A stretch of DNA of 64,000 nucleotides from Streptomyces europaeiscabiei (GCF_036346855.1 NZ_CP107841.1:3228001-3292000); one strand, 5' to 3'; numbered from the stretch's first letter, positions 23,422 through 32,421 are shown. Program-made: numbers and translations. The notes: generated from the letters alone by a model not told the origin.

Positions 23422-24753
23422 TTGATATCCAAGACTCTTCCGACTTCTCCGACCTCCTCGACCTCCCCACACCCGGTCTCCCCGCGCGCTCGGCTCGGCA
23501 GGCACGGGATCCGTGGGGCGGCCGTCGGGCTGGCTGCCCTGCTGGCGGGGCTCTGCACCCCGGCCACGGCCACGGCCTCGCCCGCCTCCGTCGCCGCACC
23601 CACCGTCGAGGAACAGCGCCTCGACCGGGCCGTGCCTCAGGAGATCCTGCGGCGGTCCGGATTCGGCACCGTGGCACCGGAGTTCGGGCGGGCGCTGGAC
23701 GGGGCACGGTCGTTCGCGCAGGCCGAGCGGATCGTCGTACGGCAGGGTGCGCGGTTGTGGACGCGGGCCGTGGACCGGGCGCAGGGGCGGGGGCCGGCGG
23801 GCGGTGATCTGAGCCGGGACGACGACCGGCCTTTGTACTGGGCGCGGTTGGGGATGACGCGCGAAGTGCGGGGATGGGAACCGGACTTCGAGCTGTCCGA
23901 CCGTCAGAGAGCGCTGCTGCTGGGCAAGTTGGAGCGGGCGTCGCGCGGGCAGGACTCCCTTCGGTATCCGCGGGGCGGCAAGGGCGTGAAGCGGATTCTC
24001 GTCACCGGGTTCGATCCGTTCACGCTGGACCGGGACGTGCGGATCTCCAACCCGTCCGGGGCCACGGCCCTCGCCCTCGACGGAACGGTGATCCGGACCG
24101 CCGACGGGCCCGCACGCATCGAGACGGCCGTCTTCCCCGTCCGCTGGCAGGACTTCGCCGACGGCACGGTCGAGCGCACCCTCCGTCGGCAGTTGCCGCG
24201 CGTGGACCTCTTCGCGACCGTCAGCCAGGGCCGGGTGGGCCGTTTCGACGTCGAGCGGACCAACGGGGCCTGGCGGGGCGGCTTCGCCGACAACGACAAC
24301 ATCGGCCGCACCGGGACCGTCCCGGTGACCGACCCCGCCACCCAGCCCCAGTGGACGACCACGACGCTGCCGTACGCGGACATCGTCGCCGCGAACACCG
24401 GCCGCTTCCCGGTCTACGACAACACGAGCGTGACCGAGATCCCGGCGGGCGGCACGGCGGCGGTCGTACGGCCGGACGGACCGACCCCGGGATCGACCGC
24501 GCGGGCCGGAGGCGGCGGCGACTACCTCTCCAACGAGATCGCCTACCGGGCGACGCTCCTGCGCGACCGGCTGGGGTTGGGCGCCTCCCTGCCGGGCGGG
24601 CATGTGCACACGCCCGTCCTGCAGTTCGGCGCCGGCAACACGAACCCGGCGACCGGGACGGTGACCGATCCCGAGTTCGTACGGAACCGGCTGGACATCA
24701 TCGCGCAGGTGCGGGCGATCGTGACCGTGGCGGTCAACGGCCCGACCGCGTGA
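23422..24753 (+). CDS. Secreted pyroglutamyl-peptidase I-like protein (C15 family)
   Basis: The preferred start is TTG 23422 with GGAAGGA 11 bases upstream, giving 443 residues. A long positively charged n-region precedes the hydrophobic core GAAVGLAALLAGLC and a TATASPA cleavage zone. The C15-type core begins at ILVTGFDPFTLDRDVRISNPSG, and a late GGHVHTPVLQF resembles the catalytic His region. In classical Pcp the triad is Glu-Cys-His; here the expected Cys segment (FATVSQGRVGRFDVERT) has Ser instead of Cys, so activity is uncertain. The first 150 mature residues form a separate uncharacterised domain. Confidence 0.75.
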   Translation: MISKTLPTSPTSSTSPHPVSPRARLGRHGIRGAAVGLAALLAGLCTPATATASPASVAAPTVEEQRLDRAVPQEILRRSGFGTVAPEFGRALDGARSFAQAERIVVRQGARLWTRAVDRAQGRGPAGGDLSRDDDRPLYWARLGMTREVRGWEPDFELSDRQRALLLGKLERASRGQDSLRYPRGGKGVKRILVTGFDPFTLDRDVRISNPSGATALALDGTVIRTADGPARIETAVFPVRWQDFADGTVERTLRRQLPRVDLFATVSQGRVGRFDVERTNGAWRGGFADNDNIGRTGTVPVTDPATQPQWTTTTLPYADIVAANTGRFPVYDNTSVTEIPAGGTAAVVRPDGPTPGSTARAGGGGDYLSNEIAYRATLLRDRLGLGASLPGGHVHTPVLQFGAGNTNPATGTVTDPEFVRNRLDIIAQVRAIVTVAVNGPTA

Positions 24754-24826
24754 CGGATCGGGCCGCGGGCGGCATCCGTGTCGCCGCCGAGGACGCGAGA
24801 GCGGACGACCTGCGGGTAGCGCCACG

Positions 24827-24872
24827 CCCCTGAGGCAGGGGGACCGCCACCGCCACGCCCCTGAAGCAGGGG
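24827..24872. terminator. Twin hairpin terminator between convergent genes
   Basis: Two copies of CCCCTG-AxG-CAGGGG (24827-24841 and 24858-24872), 31 bp apart, each inside a repeated GCCACGCCCCTGA block. They would serve as a bidirectional terminator for the C15-like and EI24 genes. Confidence 0.75.
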
Positions 24873-24912
24873 GGCCGCCCCGGACCGTTCCAGGCGTGCC
24901 GGTGCCCGGGGT

Positions 24913-25737
24913 TCACGCGCCGACCTCGGGCTTGCGGAACATCTGGTTCGGGTGGCCGAGGGGGGCCCGGTTCCGCTCGTCCTCGTCGGTCGTCTCCTCG
25001 CCGAGCAGGTCGCGGGCCATGAGGGTGGCGCCCGCGACCGCGCCCGGCATCAGGAAGACGGCGACGAACGGCACCAGGAAGGAGAGGGCCAGCGGGGTGC
25101 CGAAGCCCCAGATCAGCATCTTGCGGGAGCGCAGGAGGGCGAGGCGGTCGCGGAGTTCGACACGGCGGCGCTGGAGGGCGACGGCGGTCAGTTCCTCGGC
25201 GAGGAAGAAGCCGGTCACGAAGAAGCCGATCACGGGGACGACCGTCTGGCCGATGAACGGGACGAAGCCGAGGCCGAAGAGCAGTACGGCCCACAGGAGC
25301 GCCCGCACGACGATACGGAGGCTGTCCCGGCCCGAGAGCCACAACTCCTGCCACAGCGGCAGGCCGGACTCCGGTGCGGAGCCGTCCGGTGAGACGTCCC
25401 GGTCGACCTTCTCCGAGAGGTTCTCGTAGAAGGGCTGGCCGATGAGGAGGGTCACGGCGGTGAAGGTGATGACCGCCAGGGCCAGGGCGAGGGCGAACAG
25501 CACGACGGTGAGGAGGCCGCGGAAGAGGCCGAGCCAAGGGCTGGACCAGTCGTCCGCGAAGGGGGTGGCCCAGGTGACGAAGTCCGGGCCCCAGACGCCG
25601 AGTGCCACCAGGGCGCCGAGGTAGAGGACGAGTGTGATCAGGCCTGGGATCAGGCCGAAGCCGTACTGCTTCCCGTGCCGGGCCACCCAGCGTTGGCCCT
25701 GGACGAGGTACTGGAAACCCACCCCTAGATCGCGCAT
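24913..25737 (-). CDS. EI24/CysZ family membrane protein
   Basis: A 274-residue protein from ATG 25737 (MRDLGVGFQYLVQGQRWV). Hydrophobic segments at about 28-50, 80-105, 155-180 and 220-250 match the EI24 domain (CysZ in E. coli, a sulfate uptake channel). A central LIGQPFYENLSEKVDR motif is conserved in the family. The C-terminus is hydrophilic. Sulfate transport is plausible but not shown, because actinobacterial EI24 proteins form a separate branch. The longer upstream frame is not used. Confidence 0.82.
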   Translation of the reverse strand: MRDLGVGFQYLVQGQRWVARHGKQYGFGLIPGLITLVLYLGALVALGVWGPDFVTWATPFADDWSSPWLGLFRGLLTVVLFALALALAVITFTAVTLLIGQPFYENLSEKVDRDVSPDGSAPESGLPLWQELWLSGRDSLRIVVRALLWAVLLFGLGFVPFIGQTVVPVIGFFVTGFFLAEELTAVALQRRRVELRDRLALLRSRKMLIWGFGTPLALSFLVPFVAVFLMPGAVAGATLMARDLLGEETTDEDERNRAPLGHPNQMFRKPEVGA

Positions 25738-25881
25738 GGGGCGCACTTTACCGAGGGGGGATGAAGAGGGTCTTCGGTGGGAGCGTATGAGCGGTATGTG
25801 CGGATTGCGAGTTGCTGGTCGCGCGCACGCGGCGGGGCCGCACATCGATGCGGCCCCGCGCCCCCTTTGGTCCCGCGGCCC

Positions 25882-27147
25882 TCAGAGAGCGAAGGCTCCC
25901 TGCGGCTCGAAGGCCAGCTCCGCGAAGCGTTCGCCTATGAGGCGGTGGGTCTCGGCGTCCGGGTGCAGGTCGTCCGGGAGCGGGAGCCGGTCGGCCTCGG
26001 GCTCGCCGTAGAGGGCGAGGCCGTCGAGGTAGTGGAGGTTGGGGTCGTCGGGAGAGCGCCGGGCCACGATGGCCGCGAGTTCGTCGCGGATGACTCGGAG
26101 GGTCAGTTTTCCGGGGGTGGGGTCCTTCGGGTCGCCCATGGCCCGGAAGCGGAGGAGGCCCTCGTCGAGGCCGGTGAGGTCGGGGGCGCTGGGGCCGGGG
26201 GTGTCCTCGTGGATGGGGCAGAGGATCGGGGAGACCACGAGGAGGGGCGCGGTGGGATGGCCGTCCCGGATCGTGTCGAGGAAGCCGTGGACGGCGGAGG
26301 TGAAGGCGCGCAGCCGCATCACGTCGTGGTTCACGAGATTGATGCCGATCTTGACGCTGATCAGGTCCGCGGGGGTGTCCCGCATGGCGCGGGCGGTGAA
26401 GGGGTCGGCGAGGGCGCTGCCGCCGAGGCCCAGGTTGATGAGTTCGACGCCGGCGACGGAGGCCGCGTGGGCGGGCCAGATCCCGGTGGGGCCGACGGCG
26501 TCGGAGCCGTGGCTGATCGAGCTGCCGTGGTGCAGCCAGACCCTGCGGCCCGGAGCCGGGGCGGGCTCGACGGGGGCGTCGGTGCGCAGGGCGACGAGTT
26601 CGGTGGTCTCGTTGTGCGGGAGCCAGATCTCGATCGTCTTGAGGCCGGCGGGGAGGTCCGTGAAGGTCACGGTGCCGGGTGGGCCGGGTCGGTGCTCCGA
26701 CGTTCCGGTGGTCATGTCGACGGTGACGGTGTTGCCGTCCGGCACGCTCGCGCGGGCGGTCAGGCGGCCGTCGACGAGCAGGTCGTACAGGCCGTCCGGG
26801 CGGGGCGGGGCGCCCACATAGGTCCGCTTGGTGCGCAGGGCGTCCAGTTCGACGGCGGTGGCCCGGGTGCGGAGGACCAGGCGTACGCCGGAGGGCTGGG
26901 ACTCGACCATGGCCAGCTGGGGATCGGTGCACTGGGCGCGGGCCCGGGCCGGCAGCCGGTGCGGCAGCACACCGTGCTCGGTGCGCTCCAACTCCAGGGC
27001 GCCGCGCAGGAGGTCGGCGGTGATGGGGGTGGTGATCCAGTGGGGGGTCGTGGGGTCTGTGGGGTTCGTGGAGTCTGTGCGATTCGTGGGATCTGCGGAG
27101 TTCATGGGGTCTGAGGGGGTCGTGGGGTCTGAGGGGGTCGTGGGCAT
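25882..27147 (-). CDS. SGNH/GDSL esterase with N-terminal accessory domain
   Basis: A 421-residue protein. The N-terminus has a Thr/Pro/Ser/Asp-rich tract (DPTTPSDP-type repeats, matching a GGGGTC-rich DNA stretch). A beta-rich domain (about 40-190) precedes the SGNH core: HHGSSISHG (nucleophile Ser), LGLGGSA (Gly block), VKIGINLVN (Asn block) and LPDDLHPDAE (Asp/His). This matches the Lipase_GDSL_3 architecture linked to carbohydrate esterases. No signal peptide is seen. It is 62 bases downstream of a TetR gene on the same strand, so probably co-regulated. Confidence 0.85.
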   Translation of the reverse strand: MPTTPSDPTTPSDPMNSADPTNRTDSTNPTDPTTPHWITTPITADLLRGALELERTEHGVLPHRLPARARAQCTDPQLAMVESQPSGVRLVLRTRATAVELDALRTKRTYVGAPPRPDGLYDLLVDGRLTARASVPDGNTVTVDMTTGTSEHRPGPPGTVTFTDLPAGLKTIEIWLPHNETTELVALRTDAPVEPAPAPGRRVWLHHGSSISHGSDAVGPTGIWPAHAASVAGVELINLGLGGSALADPFTARAMRDTPADLISVKIGINLVNHDVMRLRAFTSAVHGFLDTIRDGHPTAPLLVVSPILCPIHEDTPGPSAPDLTGLDEGLLRFRAMGDPKDPTPGKLTLRVIRDELAAIVARRSPDDPNLHYLDGLALYGEPEADRLPLPDDLHPDAETHRLIGERFAELAFEPQGAFAL

Positions 27148-27209
27148 GGCTCAACCTGACGATCGGTGGGGTGGATTGTCCGGCGGTGAGTGGCGTGGCC
27201 GCCCGGTGG

Positions 27210-27788
27210 TCAACTGGGCGGCGGGGCCGGCCAGTTGCGCAGCAGGGCGTCGAGGGCGTCCAGGATGCGGTCCCAGCTCTCCTGCGCGTCTGGGGCGCTG
27301 TGGCTGAAGCCGCCGGCCGACTCCAGGCTGACGTAGCCGTGGAAGACGCTGCCAAGGAGCCGGACGGCGTGGGTCTGGTCCGGCTCGGTCAGGTCGTAGC
27401 CGCGCAGGATCGCCCTGGTCATCTGCGAGTGTCTGCCGCCCGCACTGGCCGCGGCCGTCCGGGGGTCCAGTCTCAGCTGGGCCGCCGCGTAGCGGCCGGG
27501 GTGTGCGCGGGCGTAGTCGCGGTACACGTTCCCCAGCGCCGCCAGAGCGTCCTTCCCGGCCCGTCCGGCGAGCGCGGCGGTGCCCCGGTCGGCCAGCTCT
27601 TCCAGTGCGAGCAGGGCGATCCGGGTCTTGAGGTCCTGGGAGTTCCGCACATGCGAGTACAGGCTCGCGACCTTGACGTCGAATCGCCGTGCCAGCTCGG
27701 AGACGGTGATCTCGTCGAAGCCGATCTCGTCGGCCAGCTCCGCGCCCGCCCGGGCGAGGCGTTCCGGGGTGAGTCCTGCGCGCGCCAT
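27210..27788 (-). CDS. TetR family regulator with WHG-type C-terminal domain
   Basis: The protein has 192 residues. The helix-turn-helix at 8-55 includes FDEITVSELARRFDVKVASLYSHV (in parts). The C-terminal domain has HGYVSLESAGGF, typical of the TetR_C_33 (WHG) subgroup. A good GAAAGGA ribosome site precedes ATG 27788. Its promoter is overlain by a perfect 21-bp palindrome, indicating autoregulation. It is co-directional with the downstream SGNH gene. Confidence 0.92.
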   Translation of the reverse strand: MARAGLTPERLARAGAELADEIGFDEITVSELARRFDVKVASLYSHVRNSQDLKTRIALLALEELADRGTAALAGRAGKDALAALGNVYRDYARAHPGRYAAAQLRLDPRTAAASAGGRHSQMTRAILRGYDLTEPDQTHAVRLLGSVFHGYVSLESAGGFSHSAPDAQESWDRILDALDALLRNWPAPPPS

Positions 27789-27813
27789 GGCCGTCCTTTC
27801 ACTCGACGAATCG

Positions 27814-27864
27814 ATTATGCGATTGCCTAAAGGTTTTAGGCAAGAGGCATTAGCTCTTAGGCAA
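27814..27864 (-). promoter_or_regulatory. Autoregulatory promoter/operator of the TetR gene
   Basis: The -35 TTGCCT (27843-27838) and -10 CATAAT (27819-27814) have an 18-bp spacer on the minus strand. The perfect palindrome TTGCCTAAA-GGT-TTTAGGCAA (27823-27843) covers the -35 and spacer. A third TTAGGCAA half-site lies at 27857-27864, inside the end of the upstream kinase gene. Confidence 0.85.
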
Positions 27865-28911
27865 CGCGGCCAGGCACCGGCGAAGCTCCTCCATCGGGTA
27901 CGGGGTCTGCCTGCTCTCGTCCCCCAGGCGGCGGAAGAAGGTCGCCATCACCGTGGCGAGCGGGGCGTACCGGGTGATCGTCGCTGCGGCCGTGTCCGGG
28001 ATACCGGTGGGGCGCTCGCCCTGGGCGTACACGCGCATCCGGGCCTCGCGCTCGTCCCGGTCGTAGTCGTACAGGTCCTTGAGCAGCCAGTTCACCAGAT
28101 GGCTGAGGGCGTAGCAGCGGTCGTAGCCGCGGTGGCGGTCGAAGAAGGCGGTCTCCCGCGGGGCGAGGTCGAAGCGGGAGGACAGGGCGAGGCCGTAGTC
28201 CGTGAAGTAGAGGCGGTGGCCGTCGGTCAGGATGTTCTGGAAGTGGGCGTCGAAGTGGAGAAGGCCCCGGCCGTTCATGAACGAGATACCGGCTGCCAGT
28301 TCACGCTCCACCAGGGCGCAGGCCCGGTCGGCGGGCCCGGCGCCGGCGGTCGTCTGTTCGCCGAGCCACTCGTGGAGGTTCTGCGGGATGTACTCCAGGA
28401 ACAGCGCGACGCTCGCGGAGGAGTCGCGGCGGCCCTCGATACGCCTGTGTATGCCGGGGCCGCCGCCCCAGTAGGTGACGGCCCGTTCGACGTCGGCCAG
28501 TTCCTCGGGGAGGGGCGTGGAGTCCGGCACCACCCGCCAGTGGTACATGAGCGGGAAGCCGTCGTACTCCCCCGCGAGCGCCCAGTTCGTCGTCATCGTG
28601 TGGACGGCGAGTTCCCGCCAGGCGCCGAAGCCGGGGCTGCCGACGGAGCCGATGCCGTACTGGCAGAAGGGTGGTAGCCCGAAGAGGTTCGCCGTGGAGT
28701 GGACGTTCTCCGGTCGCCGCTCAAGGTCGGTGAGGGGCACCCGCTTCACGAAGACCGGGGTTCCGTCGACGTCCAGCAGCGCCGACTTCCCGCCGATACC
28801 GGAGCCGAGCGGGGTGGCCGTGTCGAGGAGTCGGTGCAGGGAGTGGTCGCTGTGCAGGGCCAGGGCGGTGGAGGCCGCGCCGTGGGCGGTCAGGCGCGCT
28901 TCGCGTGACAT
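27850..28911 (-). CDS. Protein-kinase-like / aminoglycoside-kinase-fold protein
   Basis: The protein has 353 residues. Kinase features: the ATP-anchoring lysine in TPVFVKRVPL (about 52-61), the catalytic loop LLHFDAHFQNIL (H-x-D-x4-N type) and FTDYGLALS in place of DFG. The start at ATG 28911 lacks a ribosome site; a GTG 15 bases upstream next to AGGAG is an alternative. The substrate is unknown; it could phosphorylate a small molecule or a protein. Confidence 0.78.
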   Translation of the reverse strand: MSREARLTAHGAASTALALHSDHSLHRLLDTATPLGSGIGGKSALLDVDGTPVFVKRVPLTDLERRPENVHSTANLFGLPPFCQYGIGSVGSPGFGAWRELAVHTMTTNWALAGEYDGFPLMYHWRVVPDSTPLPEELADVERAVTYWGGGPGIHRRIEGRRDSSASVALFLEYIPQNLHEWLGEQTTAGAGPADRACALVERELAAGISFMNGRGLLHFDAHFQNILTDGHRLYFTDYGLALSSRFDLAPRETAFFDRHRGYDRCYALSHLVNWLLKDLYDYDRDEREARMRVYAQGERPTGIPDTAAATITRYAPLATVMATFFRRLGDESRQTPYPMEELRRCLAALPKS

Positions 28912-29156
28912 GTCGGGAGGGTTCACTCCTGATGCGTAACACCCCGGCGGGTTCCGGCGCCGGACAAGGGTGATCGAGGGGGACGAAGTGGGCGCGGCGC
29001 AGGGGCGATTGGGGGGGGCGATCGAGGCGGTCGTGGTTCCTGCGCCCCCTTGTTGCCCGGGAGTCGAACAGGTAGACAACCTGTGGTCGACCACCCGCCG
29101 CAGACACCAGCGGTCAACACCAACAGTCATCACCTGCGGTCATCAAACGCGGTGAA

Positions 29157-29451
29157 TTCGGGCGGCGCGGTGACCGGCGGCGCGCCGGACCACAGCTTCG
29201 TCTACGCGCCCGTATGGTTCACCGATCTCGGCGGCGGTGTCACCGTGGAGCAGTCGTACGGCACCGGGAACCCGCTGGTCTCCGGGCACTGGCGGCCGTT
29301 GGACGACGGCACCGGCGGCCCGGCAGCGGCGGCGGGCCGGGCGTCCGTGGTCAGTGGCCCGAACGCGGTCCTCTTCGGCACGGAACCTCTCTTCCTCGAC
29401 CATCCGAAGGGGGAATTCCCGCAGGTCGTACGGGCGTTGCTGACGGTGTAG
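29157..29451 (+). pseudogene. C-terminal stump of a secreted hydrolase, possibly M14 carboxypeptidase
   Basis: The frame ending at 29451 contains DHSFVYAPVWFTDLGGGVTV, a Gly-rich linker, and GPNAVLFGTEPLFLDHPKGE. The latter resembles the tail of streptomycete M14-type metallopeptidases. No signal peptide, zinc ligands or start with a ribosome site is found. It lies just before the esterase gene, in a gap that also holds an eight-G run. Confidence 0.45.
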
Positions 29452-29482
29452 AAGCAGCTGAGGTCGAGAAACGGGAGCGTGC

Positions 29483-30667
29483 ATGACCGAGGGGACCCGG
29501 ACGGCCACCGTCCACGGCACGGTCGCCGACGGCTTCGAGGCGGTGCGCGAGGAGTTCGCCGTGTTCGTGGCCGGTGAACGGGGCGACTACGAGGGGCAGT
29601 TGACCGCGTATGTGCACGGGCGGCGGGTCGTCGACCTGTGGGCGGGGCCCGAGGAGGAGGCGGAGACGGAGACGGGCGCCGACACGCTGCACGGCGTGTT
29701 CTCCTCCACCAAGGGTGCCGCCCATCTCGTCGTCGCGCTCCTCGTCCAGGACGGCGTACTGGACCTGGACCGTGAAGTCGCCTACTACTGGCCGGAGTTC
29801 GCGGCTGAGGGCAAGGGCGCGCTGACGCTGCGGGAGCTGCTCGCGCACCGGGCGGGGCTCGTCGGCACCGACGCCGGGTTCACGCTGGAGGAGCTGGCGG
29901 ACGACCGCGTCGTCGCCGAACGCCTCGCCGTCCAGCGCCCGTTCTGGCGTCCGGGCGCCGCCTTCGGCTATCACGCGCTCGTCATCGGGGCGCTCACCGG
30001 AGAGGTCGTACGGCGGGCGACGGGCCGCACGCTCCAGGAGGTGTACGAGGAGCGGGTCCGCGCCCCGTACGGGCTCGACTTCTTCCTGGGGCTGCCGGCC
30101 GAGCAGGAGCCCCGCTTCCGGACCGTCCTGCCGATGACGCCGACGCCCGCGCAGCAGGCCGAGCTGGACGCCGTGCCGCACGGCCCGCACACGCTGGCGT
30201 CGATCGCGTTCAACTCGCAGGTGCCGGACCCGGGAGAGCTGACGGACTTCCCCAACGCCCGTGTCGTGCGGGCGAAGGGGCAGTCGTCGGCGGGCGGTGT
30301 CGGCTCCGCGCGCGGGCTCGCCGGGATGTACGCGGCGGCCATCAGCACGGTGGACGGCCGGCCGCCGCTGCTGAAGCCCGACACCATCGGTGAGTTCGGC
30401 CAGATCCACTCCGCCGGTCACGACCTGGTGGCCCGCGCGTTCAGGGCGTACGGCCTCGGCTTCCAGGCGACCGCCGAGAACCTGTACCCCTTCCTCGGCG
30501 CCGGCACCTTCGGCCACAGCGGCGCCGGCGGCTCCCAGGCCTTCGCCGACCCCCGCAGCGGCCTCGCCTACGGCTACACCCGGCGGCGCATGGCCTTCCC
30601 GGGCGGGGCGGCACCGGAGAACACGGGGCTGGTGCGGGCGGTGCACACGGCGGCGCTGGCGCTCTGA
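29483..30667 (+). CDS. Beta-lactamase-fold esterase (EstB-like)
   Basis: The protein has 394 residues. Catalytic SxxK is S74-S-T-K77 (GVFSSTKGAA), the second motif is Tyr in AFGYHALVIG (Y-H-A in place of YxN), and the third is FGHSGAGG. The YHA and HSGAGG variants match class C family VIII esterases rather than beta-lactamases. It is cytoplasmic, with no signal peptide. AACGGGAGC gives a ribosome site before ATG 29483. Confidence 0.87.
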   Translation: MTEGTRTATVHGTVADGFEAVREEFAVFVAGERGDYEGQLTAYVHGRRVVDLWAGPEEEAETETGADTLHGVFSSTKGAAHLVVALLVQDGVLDLDREVAYYWPEFAAEGKGALTLRELLAHRAGLVGTDAGFTLEELADDRVVAERLAVQRPFWRPGAAFGYHALVIGALTGEVVRRATGRTLQEVYEERVRAPYGLDFFLGLPAEQEPRFRTVLPMTPTPAQQAELDAVPHGPHTLASIAFNSQVPDPGELTDFPNARVVRAKGQSSAGGVGSARGLAGMYAAAISTVDGRPPLLKPDTIGEFGQIHSAGHDLVARAFRAYGLGFQATAENLYPFLGAGTFGHSGAGGSQAFADPRSGLAYGYTRRRMAFPGGAAPENTGLVRAVHTAALAL

Positions 30668-30753
30668 GGGCCGCACGGCCACTCCCGTGCGCGTACTCCC
30701 GTGCACACGGTCCCGCACGGCTTGTCCCGAACGGCCGGCCCCGCACACACGAA

Positions 30754-30790
30754 CGGAGTCCGCACCCCACGTCCAGGGATGCGGACTCCG
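30754..30790. terminator. Convergent bidirectional terminator
   Basis: Perfect 11-bp stem CGGAGTCCGCA / TGCGGACTCCG with a 15-nt loop, between the esterase (plus) and the oxidoreductase (minus). Confidence 0.8.
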
Positions 30791-30834
30791 CCATGTGCAA
30801 CGAACGTGAGCGGGCGTTCGTCACGGGGGTGGGG

Positions 30835-31857
30835 TCAGAGCTTGACGATCATCTTGCCGGTGTTGTCGCCGCGCAGGACGCCGAGGAAGGCCTCCAGGTT
30901 GTTCTCGATGCCCTCGACGACGGTCTCGCGGTACTGGAGTTCGCCCGAGGCGACCCAGGGGCCGACCTCCTGGACGAACTGGGGCTGGAAGTCGTAGTGG
31001 TCGCCGACGAGGACGCCCTCGACGCGGAGCCGGTTCTGCAGGATCTTGACCATGTTGCGCGGGCCCGGGGTCGGCTCGGTCGAGTTGTACTGGGAGATCA
31101 TGCCGCAGATCACGGCCCGGCCCCGCAGGTTGAGCGCGCCGATCGCGGCCTCCAGGTGCTCGCCGCCGACGTTGTCGAAGTAGACGTCGATGCCGTCGGG
31201 GGCGGCGGCCTTGAGCTGCTCCCGGACCGGGCCGTTCTTGTAGTTGAAGGCGGCGTCGAAGCCGTACTCCTCGACGAGGAGCTTGACCTTGTCGTCGGAG
31301 CCGGCGGAGCCGATGACGCGTGAGGCGCCCTTGAGCTTGGCGATCTGGCCGACCTGGCTGCCGACGGCACCGGCGGCGCCGGAGACGAACACGGCGTCGC
31401 CCTCCTTGAAGGCGCCGACCCGCAGCAGGCCCGCGTAGGCGGTGAGGCCGGTCATGCCGAGGACGCCGAGGTAGGTGGAGAGCGGCGCGGCGTCCGGGTC
31501 GACCTTCACGGCCTGCTTGGCGTCGAACGTGGCGTACTCGCGCCAGCCGCCGAAGTGCAGCACGTGGTCGCCGACGGCGATGCCGTCCGCCGCCGAGGCG
31601 ACGACCTCGCCCACGGCACCGCCCTGCATGACCTTGCCCAGCTCGAACGGGGCGACGTACGACTTCGCGTCGCTCATGCGGCCACGCATGTACGGGTCCA
31701 CGGAGAGGTACTTGTTCCGTACGAGGACCTCACCCGCGCCGGGCTGCCGGATCTCCGCCTCGACCAGGGCGAAGTCCTCGTCCTTGGGCCAGCCGACGGG
31801 GCGGCTCAGCAGGTGCCATTCACGGCTGGTGGCGGGGAGGGCGGGGGTCTCGGACAT
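30835..31857 (-). CDS. NADP-dependent MDR-family oxidoreductase (CurA/leukotriene dehydrogenase-like)
   Basis: A 340-residue zinc-free medium-chain reductase. The N-terminal GroES-like fold contains NKYLSVDPYMRGRM. The nucleotide-binding motif is VSGAAGAVGSQVGQIAK (about 150-166). A conserved ICGMISQYN follows. Such enzymes reduce the C=C bond of alpha,beta-unsaturated ketones, a detoxification role. It is divergent from a MarR gene and likely its target; the gap holds A+T-rich dyads. Confidence 0.93.
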   Translation of the reverse strand: MSETPALPATSREWHLLSRPVGWPKDEDFALVEAEIRQPGAGEVLVRNKYLSVDPYMRGRMSDAKSYVAPFELGKVMQGGAVGEVVASAADGIAVGDHVLHFGGWREYATFDAKQAVKVDPDAAPLSTYLGVLGMTGLTAYAGLLRVGAFKEGDAVFVSGAAGAVGSQVGQIAKLKGASRVIGSAGSDDKVKLLVEEYGFDAAFNYKNGPVREQLKAAAPDGIDVYFDNVGGEHLEAAIGALNLRGRAVICGMISQYNSTEPTPGPRNMVKILQNRLRVEGVLVGDHYDFQPQFVQEVGPWVASGELQYRETVVEGIENNLEAFLGVLRGDNTGKMIVKL

Positions 31858-31983
31858 GGGGGTGGGCCTTCCTGCGGGTGCGTGGTGCATGCGGTGGTGC
31901 ATACCGTGCGGTTACTTCACTACCTGAAACAACCATGCTCTTTGATATTTCATGTTGTCAAGTAAAGAGGTAGCCTCGAATCC
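31858..31983. promoter_or_regulatory. Divergent oxidoreductase/MarR control region
   Basis: The A+T-rich stretch at 31925-31965 has a consensus leftward TTGACA (31961-31956 on the minus strand), a rightward TTGATA (31942-31947) and overlapping imperfect inverted repeats (AACAACCATG with CATGTTGT; TTGA with TCAA). Typical of a MarR operator blocking both promoters. Confidence 0.5.
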
Positions 31984-32421
31984 ATGCCCACGCAGAGGAC
32001 GACCCCCCGCATCGACCCGCTGACCATGGAGGTCGTCGAACTCATCGGCACGGTGGTGGCCCGCTACCACGAGGAGTACGAGGACGCCGCCGCGGAACAC
32101 GCGCTCACCGGCGCCCAGGCCCGCCTCCTCGGCCTCCTTTCCCTGGAACCACTCCCCATGCGCCGTCTCGCCCAGAAACTCCGCTGCGAACCGTCGAACG
32201 TGACGGGGATCGTGGACCGGCTGGAGGCTCGAGGGCTGGTCGAGCGGCGCCCCGACCCGAACGACCGCCGGGTGAAGCTGGCGGCCGCCACGGCGGAGGG
32301 ACGGCGGGTGGCCGGCAGCCTCCGGAACTCCCTGGACTTCGCCCGGGAGCCGCTGGCGGGGCTGAGCACCGCCGAGCGGGAGGCGTTGCGGGATCTGTTG
32401 CGGCGGATGGTGGGGGCGTAG
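31984..32421 (+). CDS. MarR family transcriptional regulator
   Basis: A 145-residue winged-helix protein. Recognition region: PLPMRRLAQKLRCEPSNVTGIVDRLEARGLVERR, with the wing at DPNDRRVKLAAAT (listed in parts; about residues 57-105). The usual N- and C-terminal dimer helices are present. Likely a repressor of the divergent NADP-dependent reductase, released by a small electrophile or phenolic. Confidence 0.93.
   Translation: MPTQRTTPRIDPLTMEVVELIGTVVARYHEEYEDAAAEHALTGAQARLLGLLSLEPLPMRRLAQKLRCEPSNVTGIVDRLEARGLVERRPDPNDRRVKLAAATAEGRRVAGSLRNSLDFAREPLAGLSTAEREALRDLLRRMVGA

Noticed and set aside
21847..24825. 992-codon minus-strand open frame
   Set aside because: It crosses the GH3, TetR and C15-like genes in other frames and has no recognisable motif or ribosome site.
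25882..27147. Thr/Pro/Asp repeat at the SGNH N-terminus as a separate gene or signal
   Set aside because: In frame and continuous with the esterase; it simply reflects a GGGGTCxxxGGGTCT-type DNA repeat.
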